The notes under the pieces were generated by a model. It was not told the DNA's origin, ran no database searches, and saw nothing but the letters and a program-made list of their open reading frames with translations. This document shows, piece after piece, positions 1 to 10,188 of a stretch of 64,000 nt of DNA. Source of the stretch: Megaustenia siamemsis. Taxonomy: Eukaryota > Mollusca > Gastropoda > Stylommatophora > Ariophantidae. A program made the position numbers and the translations under genes. How positions within the stretch are numbered: the first letter of the stretch is position 1; each line of letters opens with the position of its first letter. Where the stretch lies: contig JAVIAB010000073.1 of assembly GCA_032433765.1 (NCBI GenBank), forward strand, positions 62,580,552 through 62,644,551, given 5' to 3'.

Positions 1-366
1 AATCACTGGAGTCTATAGAAATGTGGTTTTACAGAAGAATGTTGAGAGTACCATGAACAGCTAAGAACAGTAATGAAGATTTTCTGAGAGAGGTCAAAGC
101 AAAAAGAGAGCTAATTTCCAATATTTGGAAGAAACAATTATCATTTTTTGGCCATGTAATGAGAAGAGAAGAACTGGAATATATTGTAACAACTGGAAAA
201 ATTGAGGGACGAAGAGATAGAGGGAAGCAAAGAGAAAAAATAACAGAAAGCTTAAGAGAATGGCTTGGCAGAAGGTCAACAACAGAAATGATAAATAGCT
301 GCCGAGATCGAAAGTTGTGGAGAGACATGATTACCTACGCCGGCAGGCCCGGTACTTGATGATGAT
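1..366 (+). mobile_element. LINE-A 3' end fragment, cut by window edge
   Basis: This is the C-terminal end of a LINE reverse transcriptase polyprotein. The reading has the post-RT block typical of APE-type LINEs: FYRRM near the start, then a FGHVMRRE-like block, then a basic GKIEGRRDRGKQR-like stretch, ending shortly before the stop at about 358. It is followed at once by TGATGATGATAAG. The same 3' end recurs at 9.4, 21.5, 24.4, 26.2 and 31.2 kb (reverse), usually with a (TGA)n tail. A very short 3' UTR with a trinucleotide tail is typical of RTE-like LINEs. The clade is inferred, not shown. Confidence 0.8.
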
Positions 367-514
367 AAGTGATTATCAACATGGACTACAAAAATTATAC
401 AATGTACATGTTAAATATTTCACCGTTTAAAATTATGTGAAATGTTTTTGCAAACATGGTCGCTGCCACAGTGTGATACAGTAGAAACTGATCTGAATGA
501 TTGCGTGCCATTAG

Positions 515-745
515 CGTCTTGACACACGGTTGGTAGCAAGCAATCATGATAAGTCAGTAGTTTGGTAAAAACATTAGTGCTTTATAATACTTTATTGAAC
601 AGCTTCTCTCGTGACTGAATCTGTCAATATTGTATGGACAGATACATTGGCAGAATGAACAAGATGTATTCATGGTGCCTGGCCTAGTCTCCTTTCTCCT
701 GCGCCTTTTGTCTTCTGAATTTAATATCAGTACTGCCTCGAAAGG
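515..745 (+). repeat. Dispersed repeat R4, copy 1
   Basis: Non-coding sequence that recurs at 27.03-27.42 kb in the same order. Shared blocks include CGTCTTGACA.ACGGTTNGTAGC near 515 and CTGAACAGCTTCTCT near 593. Both copies end at ACTGCCTCGAAAG. SINE-1 follows here, whereas LINE-C 3' sequence follows the other copy. Its class is unknown. Confidence 0.6.
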
Positions 746-960
746 GAACCGCGATAGCTCAGTGAACTGGACTACAAAGGACAGGAGGTAGGGTTCGAAC
801 CCAAACCGACGGCTCCGGTTCACCCAGCCTTTAATGGGTACCGGATTTTTTTCTGGGAATGTAAAGCGGCACGGGCGTAATACCGACCACATTACCCCAA
901 AAATCATGTGCCGAAGGTCTGTAAAATTTATGATCACTAATACCATATTGTGGTAGCGAC
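746..960 (+). mobile_element. SINE-1 (tRNA-derived SINE), 3'-truncated
   Basis: The head resembles a tRNA gene: an A-box-like GATAGCTCAGTGAACTGG and a B-box-like GGTTCGAACCC, closed by a GGAACCGC / GGCTCCGG pairing. A shared body follows (GGTACCGGATTTTTT, GCGGCACGGGCGTAATACC, AAAATCATGTGCCGAAGG). The usual 3' end (GGCGTGACGGGGGCACTTTACTTTT) is missing here. At least seven other copies lie in this window, two of them with clear TSDs, so this is a mobilised SINE and not a working tRNA gene. Confidence 0.85.
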
Positions 961-1164
961 CAAGTCTGCAACGGTGGATGGGGCGGAAGAGTCAGAAATG
1001 ACCAACGGCATAGAAAGCGAAAACAGCAAAGTGTGTGGTACACAAGAGACATGTTAAGGACACGAAAGACGAATGTGGCTGACCACCGTGAAAGAGATTG
1101 GAGCCTCATCAAGTACTAGTCCAGAGGAAGCCATGGAGAGGATTCGAACTTACGTCGGATAAAA

Positions 1165-1862
1165 AAAAAGCAAAAATATGGACTAGATATGAATATCAAA
1201 AAGACTAAAACTATGATCATAAACAAAGGAAATACTCAAAACCCACAAATGTATATAAAAATTTAAGGAATAGACCTGGAGACAGTTCAGAACTACAACT
1301 ACCTTGGAAATACTATAACCAGTGATGGAAAATGTACAATTGAAATAAACAAAGAATAGGAATGGCAAAAAGTAATTTTAATGTCATGAAGAACATCATC
1401 ATCATCAAAACATATAACACCAGGGCTAAAACTAAGAATAGCAAAATGTTACATCTTCTCAGTATTCTTATATGGTGCAGAAACATGGACATTAGACAAG
1501 AAAACAGAACAGAGAATTGAAGCCTTTGAAATGTGGATATATAGAAGAATAGTTAGAATTGGATGGAAGGAAAAGAAAACAAACGACGAAGTCTTAAAAC
1601 AACTAAAAATGAAAAGAGAACTACTAAACACAATTCAAACAAATGCTATTTTGGGGCCATGTTAAAAGACACAACAGCCTACTAAAAGTAATTCTGGCGG
1701 GGAAAATACAAGGTAAAAGAGGCAGAGGCAGACCAAGACTAACATGGACAAGTAACATCAAAAGATGGGCAAATCAGCCTATGACAACATGCAGCGTCAG
1801 AGCAGAATGGTGCTCCATGGTAGCCAACCATCGTTGCTGAGACGGCACTCGATGATGATGAT
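1165..1862 (+). mobile_element. LINE-B 3' half, decayed
   Basis: Translated pieces in more than one frame give the end of an RT domain (a YLGNTITSDGK-like block near 1300) and the post-RT block. The last piece (1643-1840) reads FWGHVKRHNSLLKVILAGKI then GKRGRGRPRLTW. It closes with GGCACTCGATGATGATGATC. A related copy lies in reverse at 10.27-11.6 kb. Frameshifts and internal stops make it non-functional. Confidence 0.8.
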
Positions 1863-1915
1863 CACCATATTGGCTATACGCCAATTGGCGTGATGGGGGT
1901 ACTTTACTTTTTTAA
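1863..1915 (+). mobile_element. SINE-1 3' tail fragment
   Basis: Only the SINE-1 3' end is present: ACCATATTGGCTATACGCCA, then GGCGTGATGGGGGTACTTTA and a T-rich end. It abuts the (ATG)n tail of LINE-B. Confidence 0.7.
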
Positions 1916-1919
1916 ATTT

Positions 1920-2300
1920 TTACTGCCTCGTTTTAAATATTTTTTTTCTCTATGTGTTAAGATCTGCATCCAGATTTTCCCAGTTTCTTTAACTGATAGA
2001 GAATTCGCTCAAGGAAGCCCTGCAAACATCCTTATATCTCAGCACTGGTTTGCCCTTTGGTCTCTTTCCATCCCTCAGTTCGCCATTCAATATTTGTTTG
2101 GAAATACGAATGTTTGCCATTCTTCTTACATGACCCAGCCACCTCAGTCTGTGACACCTAAGTGTTGCCATGATGGATGGGAGCTTGGCTTGTTGTAAGA
2201 CATTATAGTTGGTTACTTTGTTAGTTATTTGATATTCATAATCTTTCGAAGTCAATGCACATGAAATCTGTTTAACCTTTTCTCCTGCCCAGCATAGGTA
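1920..2300 (-). mobile_element. LINE-C 3' end fragment
   Basis: The minus strand encodes RCHRLRWLGHVRRM and GELRDGKRPKGKPVLRYKDV, a zinc-knuckle-like post-RT segment common at LINE C-termini. The same block is at 27.43-27.56 kb and 32.12-32.50 kb. No RT core is present. It is followed by a CTCT tract and a LINE-Q-type 3' end. Confidence 0.75.
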
Positions 2301-2405
2301 GTAAATGATCTCTATCTCTCTCTCTTTCTCTCTCTGCGATCAAGACTCAATCAGAGTAGGATTCCAGACTCTCTCATGAAGTCAGCTGTCTGTTTAAGCA
2401 AGTAA
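2301..2405 (-). mobile_element. SINE-Q/LINE-Q 3' end fragment with (CT)n
   Basis: It carries the CTCT tract, then TGCGATCAAGACTCAATCAG and AGGATTCCAGACTCT, the shared 3' end of LINE-Q and its SINE derivative. Read on the minus strand it is the element's 3' terminus with a (GA)n tail. About 80 bp is kept. Confidence 0.65.
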
Positions 2406-2844
2406 ATGATCTAAGGCAGTAAGAAACGTTATTCTATGGGTGAGCTAAGAGGAGGAGTAGTCGTCGGGTGAAAATTGATGATGTTGGTAATGATGGAAGA
2501 ATAAGCGAAAGTATTAGTGTTGCGATTATCTGAGTTGACAATATTTCACAGCTTCGGACAGGCATACTATTTCTCGAAAGTTCTAGTAAGTATTGGTAAT
2601 TGATTAAGAAACGGTGCTGTTTTTAATATAGACGTTTGATAGCTGATGTACAGGTCCGTATAGGTTTTTGTTGGCCACATAAATTTCTGTTGATTGCAAA
2701 GAGAAAAATCCTATTATTGCATCATTTCACATAACCAGTCTGAAGACAAGACTTCTTAATGTTTTGTCCAATCAAAAACAGTAACCAAGAAGCTGAGAAG
2801 CTGCCACCACAAGGACATGCGCAGAGATAGGCACACGATTGATT

Positions 2845-3062
2845 GAACTGGATAGATCATGTACTTCTTAAAAGAAATTCAGAAACAATGACAAAAAGTA
2901 CCATAAAGTGGACTTCAGTGGGAAGACAAAGAAGAACAAGACCGACTTGGCAAAGGATATAGAGAATGGTATGGATCAAAATAGAGTTCCCTGCTAAGGT
3001 TTTCACAGACCGCACAAAGTGTAGGAACTTTGTTGTTGCACTACAAAACATCAAACGATCTA
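2845..3062 (+). mobile_element. LINE C-terminal fragment, unassigned family
   Basis: The plus strand reads SVGRQRRTRPTWQRI and later VFTDRTKCRNFVVAL. This matches the general LINE C-terminal pattern in which a basic GRP/GKRKRGRP-like motif precedes a 'DR..WR.FV.AL' ending. The frame is interrupted by stops. Flanks 2406-2844 and 3063-3400 hold nothing I can support. Confidence 0.5.
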
Positions 3063-3410
3063 CGAGTCATTGATTAATTGTTGTTTATCTACAAGACATC
3101 ACAAGGTTTACGAGCCGTTGACTACCTTGTTAGTCAGTGGCCAAGGAAAGAAAAGGAGAAGACGAATGAGATGTCAACTTTCAAGACCAACATGAGTGAT
3201 TCAATAGGCATATTAAAAAAACCGACAGGGAACTTCATAATTGAAAATGCACTATGCAGAGGAATAACTCCATCAGCATAGACATTGATGACTGAGAAAT
3301 CTTTCAGGCACATGATTTGGTCATGCATTGAAAAAAATCAAGTTCCAGGTAAAAAATTTATAAGTTGACAAAACTAGTCCAAGAGTTCTTTCTTAAACTT
3401 CAAATAAAGT

Positions 3411-3412
<2 letters not shown>

Positions 3413-3473
<61 letters not shown>
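3413..3473. repeat. (TA)n microsatellite
   Basis: About 60 bp of uninterrupted TA dinucleotides directly beside a SINE-1 copy. A second (TA)n tract at 3727-3760 lies on the SINE's other side, so the SINE sits within a TA-rich tract. Confidence 0.95.
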
Positions 3474-3478
<5 letters not shown>

Positions 3479-3727
3479 TAAAGTGCCCCTGTCACGCCAA
3501 GAGGCGTATAGGGAATATGGTGTTATAGTGACCATACATTTTACAGACCTTCGGCACATGATTTTTTGGGTAATGTAGTCGGCATACGCCTGAGCCGCTT
3601 TACTTTCCCAGAAAAAAATCCGGTACCCATTAAAGGCTGGGTGAATCTGGAAGCCGTCGGTTGGGATCGAACCCTACCTCTTGTCCTTTGTAGTCCAGTT
3701 CACTAACCACTGAGCTATCGCGGCTCC
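3474..3727 (-). mobile_element. SINE-1, near full length
   Basis: In minus orientation, the tRNA-like head ends at GCTATCGCGGCTCCC (3713-3727). The B-box-like TTGGGATCGAACCCTACC is at about 3660-3677. The body and the 3' end AAAAGTAAAGTGCCCC are both present. TA repeats on both sides hide any TSD. Confidence 0.88.
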
Positions 3728-3766
<39 letters not shown>

Positions 3767-4103
3767 CTGTATTGTTGTTACAGGTCTACACAACAAAAAC
3801 TTTGATGATATGAAATCTACAGATCACTTTTGTAATCATAACGGGGGCACATCATTTCCAAAATGAAAAACCCAGTAATACTTTCAGCGCTAAAAAAATT
3901 AAAAGAAAATGCAATGGCAATGATTAAACAGACGTTTTATCACCCATCTTGCCATAAATCCATGTGTTTGTTGGAATAGAAAAGTACAGAAATAATCAAC
4001 GCTCACTCTTTTCCCGTCTTCTTAAATACGGACTGCTCAGATTGCATATTAATAACATTCATGACATTGTTATCTTACCTAGTAATCGTTTTTGTTTGTA
4101 TAG

Positions 4104-4145
4104 GCTGCAGAGATTGCTCGAAGAATAAAGATGAGGAGAGAGGAG
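4104..4145 (+). other. Candidate short host exon
   Basis: A 42-bp open stretch lies between a good acceptor (TTTTTGTTTGTATAG) and a good donor (GAG|GTAAAG). It would encode the 14 residues AAEIARRIKMRREE, phase 0 at both ends and coiled-coil-like. It resembles no repeat in this window. It cannot join directly to the exon candidate at 11,707, whose phase is 1. The protein is not recognised. Confidence 0.3.
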
Positions 4146-4279
4146 GTAAAGCTGCAGTGACTATTATAGGTGAGCTTTAGTAGTCTATTGTAAAATGAGC
4201 AATCATAAGTGAGCTTTAGTAGTTGAGAAAACGTTTACATATTTAGTAGCATACTGAGATAATGAAAAAAAATTATAGG

Positions 4280-4715
4280 TAAACCAATTTTAGCCTACTG
4301 AAGCTATCATAAATTACAGATGAGTCTATGTTAGCCTACTGAAACTATCAGCAATTACAGATGAGTCTATGTTAGCCTACTGAAACTATCAGCAATTACA
4401 GATGAGTCTATGTTAGCCTACTGAAACTATCAGCAATTACAGATGAGTCTATGTTAGCCTACTGAAACTATCAGCAATTAGAGATGAGTCTATGTTAGCC
4501 TACTGAAAATATCAGCAATTACAGATGAGTCTATGTTAGCCTACTGAAACTATCAGCAATTAGAGATGAGTCTATGTTAGCCTACTGTAAATATCAGCAA
4601 ATAGAGATGAGTTTATGTTAGCCTACTGAAACTATCAGTAATTAGAGATGAGTCTATGTTAGCCTACTGTAAATGTCAGCAAATAGAGATGAGTCTATGT
4701 TTGCCTTCTGCACAG
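4280..4715. repeat. 41-bp minisatellite
   Basis: About ten head-to-tail units of a 41-bp motif that starts AGCCTACTGAAACTATCAGC and ends GATGAGTCTATGTT. The early units are nearly identical. Later ones carry shared changes (AATTAGAGATG, ACTGTAAAT), a sign of stepwise expansion. The tract follows the candidate exon. From 4716 to 5140 I see no gene or repeat. Confidence 0.92.
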
Positions 4716-5140
4716 TTGTTTGTTTACTGATACTAGTTGATTTACTCATGTGTGCCTTTCGAGGAGGGTACAATACATTTGCTTCGTCTATTATGCAGTC
4801 ATCAAGATTAGAAGAAACTGTGTTTTAAAAATGTAAACAGTTTTATAGTTAAAAATTGAATATTGCACTTCCGAAACTCTAAGGTTTGCCAAAATTAATA
4901 TTTTAGTTTGGAGCATTAACTTCTAACATATTATGCATAAACAAATATTTGGTTTAGCTAGAAATTGTACGTTTTGTGTCTGATGTCACAAAATTGAAAC
5001 CACTTTCTTAAAATATCAAATTTAAGAGTGGGTCTCAAAACAAAATTCTTAAATGCCTGCAAAATTTATATATTTAAAACTAAAAATGCCAGTTTAAAAT
5101 TAAAACAAACATCTCTGACTGAAACAGTGAGCCATTATAG

Positions 5141-5144
5141 ATGA

Positions 5145-5196
<52 letters not shown>

Positions 5197-5525
5197 GATC
5201 AGGACTCAAATCAGAGTAGGATTCCAGACTCTCACATGAAGTCAGCTGTCAGGTTAAATGTGTTGATCGCCCCCATAGACAGAACATCACATTTAGAGTC
5301 TGCCAGATCCACTCTGATTGAACACCCGTTAAAACGTTGCACTGTGTTCTGCGCCAGTGGCCCAGTGCATCCGATTTCAGCCAGCATTTTATTCAGGTTA
5401 GCCTTCCTTAGCCTTTGATTGTCCCCAATTTTCCTGCAAGGCAGCAGATGATCCTTTCTGTAGGTGCCCTTAGATGGTCGGCCCTCCCAGGTTTACGAGC
5501 ACCATCTGCCCGAGTCCCTAGAGGT
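5141..5525 (-). mobile_element. SINE-Q copy 1 with (CT)n
   Basis: About 50 bp of CT repeats, then about 330 bp matching the two ends of LINE-Q. The inner part, read on the minus strand, encodes ANLNKMLAEIGCTGPLAQ-like peptide, found also at the 5' end of LINE-Q (52.2-52.7 kb). The outer part matches the LINE-Q 3' end (GGAATCCTACTCTGA). It looks like an internally deleted, non-autonomous derivative. Other copies lie at 56.25 and 61.03 kb. Confidence 0.7.
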
Positions 5526-6168
5526 GACTAACACAGACATGCACACACAAAGATATGAGATGTGATCAACACAGACATGCACACACAAAGATATGAGATG
5601 TGATCAACACAGACATGCACACAGCGATACCAGGCATGACTAACACTAACACACATAGAGATATATGACACATGACTAACATAAACATGCACATAAAGAT
5701 ATGAGATATGACTGACATAGACATGCACACACAAAGATATGACACATGCCTAACATAGACATGCACACAAAGATATGAGATACAACCAACATAGACATGC
5801 ACACAAAAAAGATATGAGATGTGACAAACATAGCCATGCACACACAGGGATATGAGATGTGACATACACAGACATGCACACACAAAGATATGAGATATGA
5901 CTAACATAAACATGCACACAAAGATATGAGATATCACTAACCCAAACATGCACATACAAAGATATGACACATCACTAACACAGATACACACTAAGATATA
6001 AGATATCAGATATCACACACGCACACACACAAGCTAAGATATCAGCCATGGCTAGCACAGAAACACATCAAGATATGAGCCATGGCTAGCACAGAAGCAC
6101 ATCATGATATGAGCCATGGCTTCACGGAAAAACACCAAGAAATGAACCATTTCCAGCACAGAAACCCA
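5526..6168. repeat. Minisatellite 3' of lectin/EGF copy 1
   Basis: Imperfect tandem units of roughly 34-40 bp of the form AACACAGACATGCACACACA-AAGATATGAGATATGACT. On the minus strand the units stay open over more than 100 codons and give Cys/Val/His/Tyr-rich repeats such as SHIFVCMSML. This is probably a property of the repeat, not a gene. The same array follows copies 2 and 3. Confidence 0.88.
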
Positions 6169-7165
6169 TTAAGGTATCCATATTTTTGGGTTTGTTGTAG
6201 TCGGCAGGCTCTTCTTAACGTGGGAATCATCGACATACGAGACGCAAGCCCCGATTAACTGTTCACAGGTTTCGTTCAAACAGCTGTCCGTAGATTTGAG
6301 AGTGCAGTCTGATCCGTAGTACGTTTCCTTGCACGTGCAGTCTGCACTTTCCGGGTCACATATGATGTCACAGCCATCAGAACACGTCTGTTTGCACTGT
6401 AGCCCAAAATTACCATCGGGACAAGTGTCACTACAGGTGTAGCCAGGACGTTTACATTGTAGGCATTTTCCGGATTTTTCCTCACATAAAGGACAGACAC
6501 TAAGACAAGACCCGGAGCAGTCGTGTCCATAGATCCCATGTGAACAGTTGCCGTGACACGTACCGATGATGACGTTGTAGCCTTTGCAGCACCCACTACA
6601 CACTGCACAAAACGACCAAGAATGTCCGTCCAGACAATAAGTGTCTGTAAATGTTTGCACCTCACTCACCGTCAGTGCACTGTCGGCCTGCGAAATGGTC
6701 GGTGAGAACTCAATCATAATGTGTGCCATTGTCGCTTGTGTGGTGACTACAATACTGTTCACTTGAATGTTTGGGTATGATATATCATTATACTGGAACA
6801 CTACACCGCCACTGTCAGAGAAAGCCTTTAGAGTGGCATTATTTACCCGAAACGTTTGTAAACGAGATCCAAGTACTGACACTGGGGTCCGAAATATTCG
6901 TGCTGACAACTGTCATTGTTTGGGCATGTCCCTGTAGTTTTGTCACAAACTGAGTCATTATAGCAGTGACATTGTAACGTACAATTCTCCCCAAACCAAC
7001 CGGCTGTGCAAATTAGGTATTAACTTCCAAGGTCGCGAACGAATACAGCAGAATAAAGTCTTGATCTACAGCGGTGGTTAACGAACTGTGTACAAACATT
7101 TATTGTCAAACCCGTGGTTACATTTCTAAAAATCCGCCAACTCGCTGTGATAACAGATAGAGTGA
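6169..7165 (-). pseudogene. Lectin/EGF-like protein, copy 1, internally deleted
   Basis: The open part (6169-6909) encodes the second half of a galactose-binding (F5/8C or fucolectin-like) domain, followed by cysteine-rich EGF/laminin-like repeats (GTCHGNCSHGIYGHDCSG, CDIICDPESADCTCKETYYG). Such proteins are secreted or cell-surface receptors of the MEGF/scavenger-receptor-F type. Upstream, 6910-7165 matches the N-terminal EGF region of copy 3 in another frame. Relative to copy 3, about 560 bp is missing: the join lies at about 6855-6865, where CTCGTTTACAAACG runs straight into TTTCGGGTAAATAATGCC. It also lacks one terminal EGF-like unit found in copies 2 and 3. It ends with a TAA just before the minisatellite. 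Confidence 0.75.
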
Positions 7166-7294
7166 TGTTCAAAGTCAACATTGTTTACACCATGGCTTGG
7201 ACGCGAACAAGCTTCCATCTTGGTGCGTCCCATGACGTCATTCCATCTTAGTCTACTTAAAAATGTGGAATCATGGGTGAGTCTAAATTAACAT

Positions 7295-7661
7295 TAAAAA
7301 AAAAAGTAAAGTACCCCCCGTCACGCCAACTGGCGTATAGGGAAATATGGTGTTAGTGACCCTATATTTTACAGACCTTCAGCACATGATTTTTGGGGTA
7401 ATGTGGTCGGTATTACGCCCGTGCTGCTTTACTTTCCCAGAAAAAATCCGGTACCCATTTAAGGCTGGGTGAACCCGGAGCCGTCGGTTGGGATCGAACC
7501 CTACCCCTTGTCCGTAGTAGTCCAGTTCACTAACCACTGAGCTATCGCGGCTCCCACTAATTTTTAGGGAATTAGTAAAAACCCAGGTGTCCTCGCCAGG
7601 GTACGAACCCCGGCTGTTGCCGTGGTAAGCCAACCGCCTATCGATTGCGCTAACCGGACAC
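7295..7661 (-). mobile_element. Dimeric tRNA-headed SINE-1 with 12-bp TSD
   Basis: The insert is flanked by exact copies of CTAAATTAACAT (7283-7294 and 7662-7673). On the minus strand it starts with one tRNA-like module (7580-7660; GGTGTCC pairs with GGACACC, B-box-like GGGGTTCGTACCC). A linker follows, then the usual SINE-1 tRNA-like head (7480-7556) and body, ending in CTTTACTTTTT. The first module cannot fold as a proper tRNA (extra bases between T arm and acceptor), so neither is a working tRNA gene. Confidence 0.9.
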
Positions 7662-7673
7662 CTAAATTAACAT

Positions 7674-8144
7674 ACTGAAATATAATGAGCAATTTTAATT
7701 ATATAGTAAACCAGAATGTTGGTATTTTTAGTATATTCCAGCATTTTACCTGTCCTTCCACTTTAAATGCGCGTTAACCATGCCAGTCGTAACAGGTAAT
7801 ATGAAGATGTCCAGTCCATAACCCATCACAGACAAAATCATTTGCTGTTACATAACGAAAAACTGCGTTTTGAGCAGCACCTGCCATTGGGTTGAGGGCT
7901 GCAAGATATCTCCTGTATCGTTGCTAGGATGTATATATCTTTAGCGTTATTCTTTTATAAATACGTATTTCCGAACTCAAATTGGTAACTGTCAATTTGT
8001 AGTCTGTATGTTATGTACTTAATGTGATCATCAGAATGTAATGGCAACGTGTATTCACTCTTCATATCAGGTGGCATGTCCTTTGCAGAAAGCTGCATTC
8101 GCTGAAAGAATCTCTGTCTCTACTAAGATGTCTCACTTCTTCTT
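7674..8144. other. No supported feature
   Basis: AT-rich sequence without a convincing reading frame or a repeat shared with the rest of the window. It continues the flank into which the dimeric SINE inserted. Confidence 0.5.
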
Positions 8145-8330
8145 CTTCTGGATCATGGCTCATTCAGAGTAGGATTCCGGACTTTCTTATGAAGGCAGCT
8201 GTCTGTTTAAGTGATTCGGTTGCTTCGTATAGTTTCTAATCCAGGGAGGTGGGTGTGGACCACATTGTCCTTCTTAGGTCTGTGTACTGGGGGCAATCCT
8301 GTAGAACATGTTTCACTTCTTCTGATGTCA
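8145..8330 (-). mobile_element. LINE-Q 3' end fragment
   Basis: TTCTTCTTCTTCTGGATCATGGCTCATTCAGAGTAGG and the next 150 bp match 48.68-48.87 kb closely. Read on the minus strand this is the end of LINE-Q with its (GAA)n tail. Confidence 0.8.
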
Positions 8331-8530
8331 TGTTCAATGTCTTTTTGATGTCTTTTATTTTATATTACCTTTTACTTGTTCTGCCCCTGATGCGTCGTCC
8401 AGGAACCACACCTTCTAATATTGTTCTTTTTAGTCCTCTGTGTCTTTCGACGCAGCCATAGCATTTTAATTTCCTCTTTAGAATGATGTTTATGAGCTAG
8501 TTCTTTCATCTGATTTTCGCCTTAGCTAGC
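8331..8530 (-). mobile_element. LINE post-RT fragment
   Basis: The minus strand gives a degraded LINE C-terminal peptide, with a KIKMLWLRRKTQR-like block and then a GSWTTHQGQNK-like block resembling the GHVxRR...GRRxRGRP pattern. It lies next to a LINE-Q 3' end and near a T-run/G-run (8605-8647). The family is uncertain. Confidence 0.4.
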
Positions 8531-8929
8531 AAGAAGAGAACGCGTCGTAACTAGCTTAACGGTTCGCTTGCTTTGACTTGGAATGGTTTGCTACTCTGAA
8601 AGATTTTTTTAATTTTTTTTTTTTTTTTTTTTTTGGGGGGGGGGGGGTTGCATCAATAGCAGTTGTGCCACCAGAATGGCGAGCCATCCTTTAAGTGACG
8701 ACAGCGTCAGTGAGCTCATCCCTCACTTGAATATGCACATTAAGTGTTATAGGACATCGTGGGAATAATCAACGCCCTTGAAGCATATTGGTGGAGAAGG
8801 GTATATCCAGGTAACACAGCTCAAGAATGCAACCCTTTCTGTATGCAGTTTCAGGTGTCGATATTGTTATAGTCTGTTCAGAAATTCGTGCCCACAGAGT
8901 TTATTAATTATCTCGGAAACTGATGAATT

Positions 8930-9165
8930 TCTGTAAACTGTTTTTCATGAAATATCTTATTTTTTCACCGACCTTTAGGTTTTCCTCTTTTTTTTCTGTA
9001 TACTGATGTTTCCGATAGAAGAGCCTGTTTTGGAATGTTCTTGTTGTCTCTTCTCAGCACATGTTCGACATATGTCCATCTTCTTTCCTTAATCGTAGAC
9101 AAGATCTTCGGTTGTATGGTCATTTTTTTTATTTAAATGTTATTCTTGAATTTATTCCATTCTTG
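8930..9165 (-). mobile_element. LINE-E 3' end fragment
   Basis: On the minus strand, RRDNKNIPKQALLSET-like peptide aligns with the C-terminus of LINE-E at 14.3 kb (RRDNNRIAKQALMWETTGKR). Stops and one frame change are present. Neighbouring 8531-8929 and 9166-9380 hold nothing firm. Confidence 0.55.
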
Positions 9166-9384
9166 AGCTGGGTTTTTTTACATGACTCATTGTAACACCA
9201 CAAGATTCTACAACACCGATGGTTTCCCCGCTTAGGGTTGCTTCGAAGCGAGTCTCATGGTAAGGTTGTCAGCCTTACGCCTAACGGTCCACGCAAGATG
9301 GAAAATAAACAAAGGCTCTTTGAAACGAACCTGAAAAATATGTATAATATGTATAGTTAGGTTATTTTTAGATATATAAGGGAC

Positions 9385-9593
9385 ATGACATGAGGAAGAA
9401 ATAATCATCATTTTTTGGCATTGTAATGAGAAGGGGACAGCTTGAATATATTGTGACAACTGAAAAAAATTGAGGGACGAAGGGATAGAGAGAAGCAAAG
9501 AGAAAAGATATCAGACAGCTTACGAGAATGGCTTGGCAGAAGGTCAACAACAGAAATGATAAATAACTGTAGATATCGATATGTGGTCAGTTT
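9385..9593 (+). mobile_element. LINE-A 3' end fragment
   Basis: Same post-RT block as 1-366: CATCATTTTTTGGCATTGTA, GAGGGACGAAGGGATAGAG, CTTGGCAGAAGGTCAACAAC. It is broken near its end by a separate insertion whose left TSD copy is 9579-9593. Sequence resumes after 10,203. Confidence 0.75.
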
Positions 9594-10188
9594 AATTGAT
9601 TGTTTACGATAATGATGATATCGTATGATGGAGAACAGATGGCTGTGATCACTTTCTGTGCAGTTTCGCATACGTCTTTTGGCGTGTGCTGAGACTGCTA
9701 TGATGGGGACTACAGCTACCTTTCTTTGTTTGGGAGATGAAATAGTAATTCGGATGAATCCACTGGCACGAGCAGGTGAGCAATTATGAATTTTAATTCG
9801 TTTGCAGTGATACCGGGGCCTTCCATAGCCATAACCTATGAGCAAGGGTTGAAGCACATATTTATTTATGCACGTGTGTTTCTTCAGTGAATTAAGAGTA
9901 TGCTCAGAAAGATTGCAGCTGGCTGTGCTCGACGGCATTGGTTAGAGTCAGTTGGGATGTCTCTTCTTAAAAGTATCTGCTGCGTTTTTTTGTGTCAGGG
10001 CACCGGGTGAAGGAAGTATTGAACGTGCTGATTTATTTGCCAGCTTGGCTGATGTTACAACATAACACCGGTATCGTTAGTCGTAACACAGTGATGGAAA
10101 TTCTTCGGAAGAGATTCGAGTACTTATACATTTTTCCGATCGACATGAGAATGCCCTGTCGACTAAACTAAACTAAATTAAACTAAAC
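9594..10188 (+). mobile_element. Composite retroposon (R5 plus RNase-H end) with 15-bp TSD
   Basis: The insert is flanked by exact ATATGTGGTCAGTTT (9579-9593 and 10189-10203). Its 5' part (9600-9840) is repeat R5, which ends in the block TTTGCAGTGATACCGGGGCC and also occurs at 24.8, 26.4, 46.4 and 54.2 kb. Its 3' part encodes the end of a LINE RNase-H region (GHR..E.S.ERADLFASLADV) and terminates in a (CTAAA)n-type tail (10163-10188). It reads as an internally deleted LINE or LINE-derived SINE copied as one unit. Confidence 0.75.

Noticed and set aside
5566..5991. 141-codon open frame, Cys/Val/His-rich
   Set aside because: It follows the minisatellite, is open in several frames, and recurs wherever the array does. 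No independent sign of coding.
7580..7660. Possible tRNA gene on the minus strand
   Set aside because: The acceptor-like pairing is good, but the anticodon arm is poor and extra bases lie between the T arm and the acceptor. It lies inside a TSD-bounded SINE, so it is a tRNA-derived SINE head.
8605..8647. T-run followed by G-run as a regulatory or terminator element
   Set aside because: A plain homopolymer junction without context. It may be a retroposon tail or an assembly problem.
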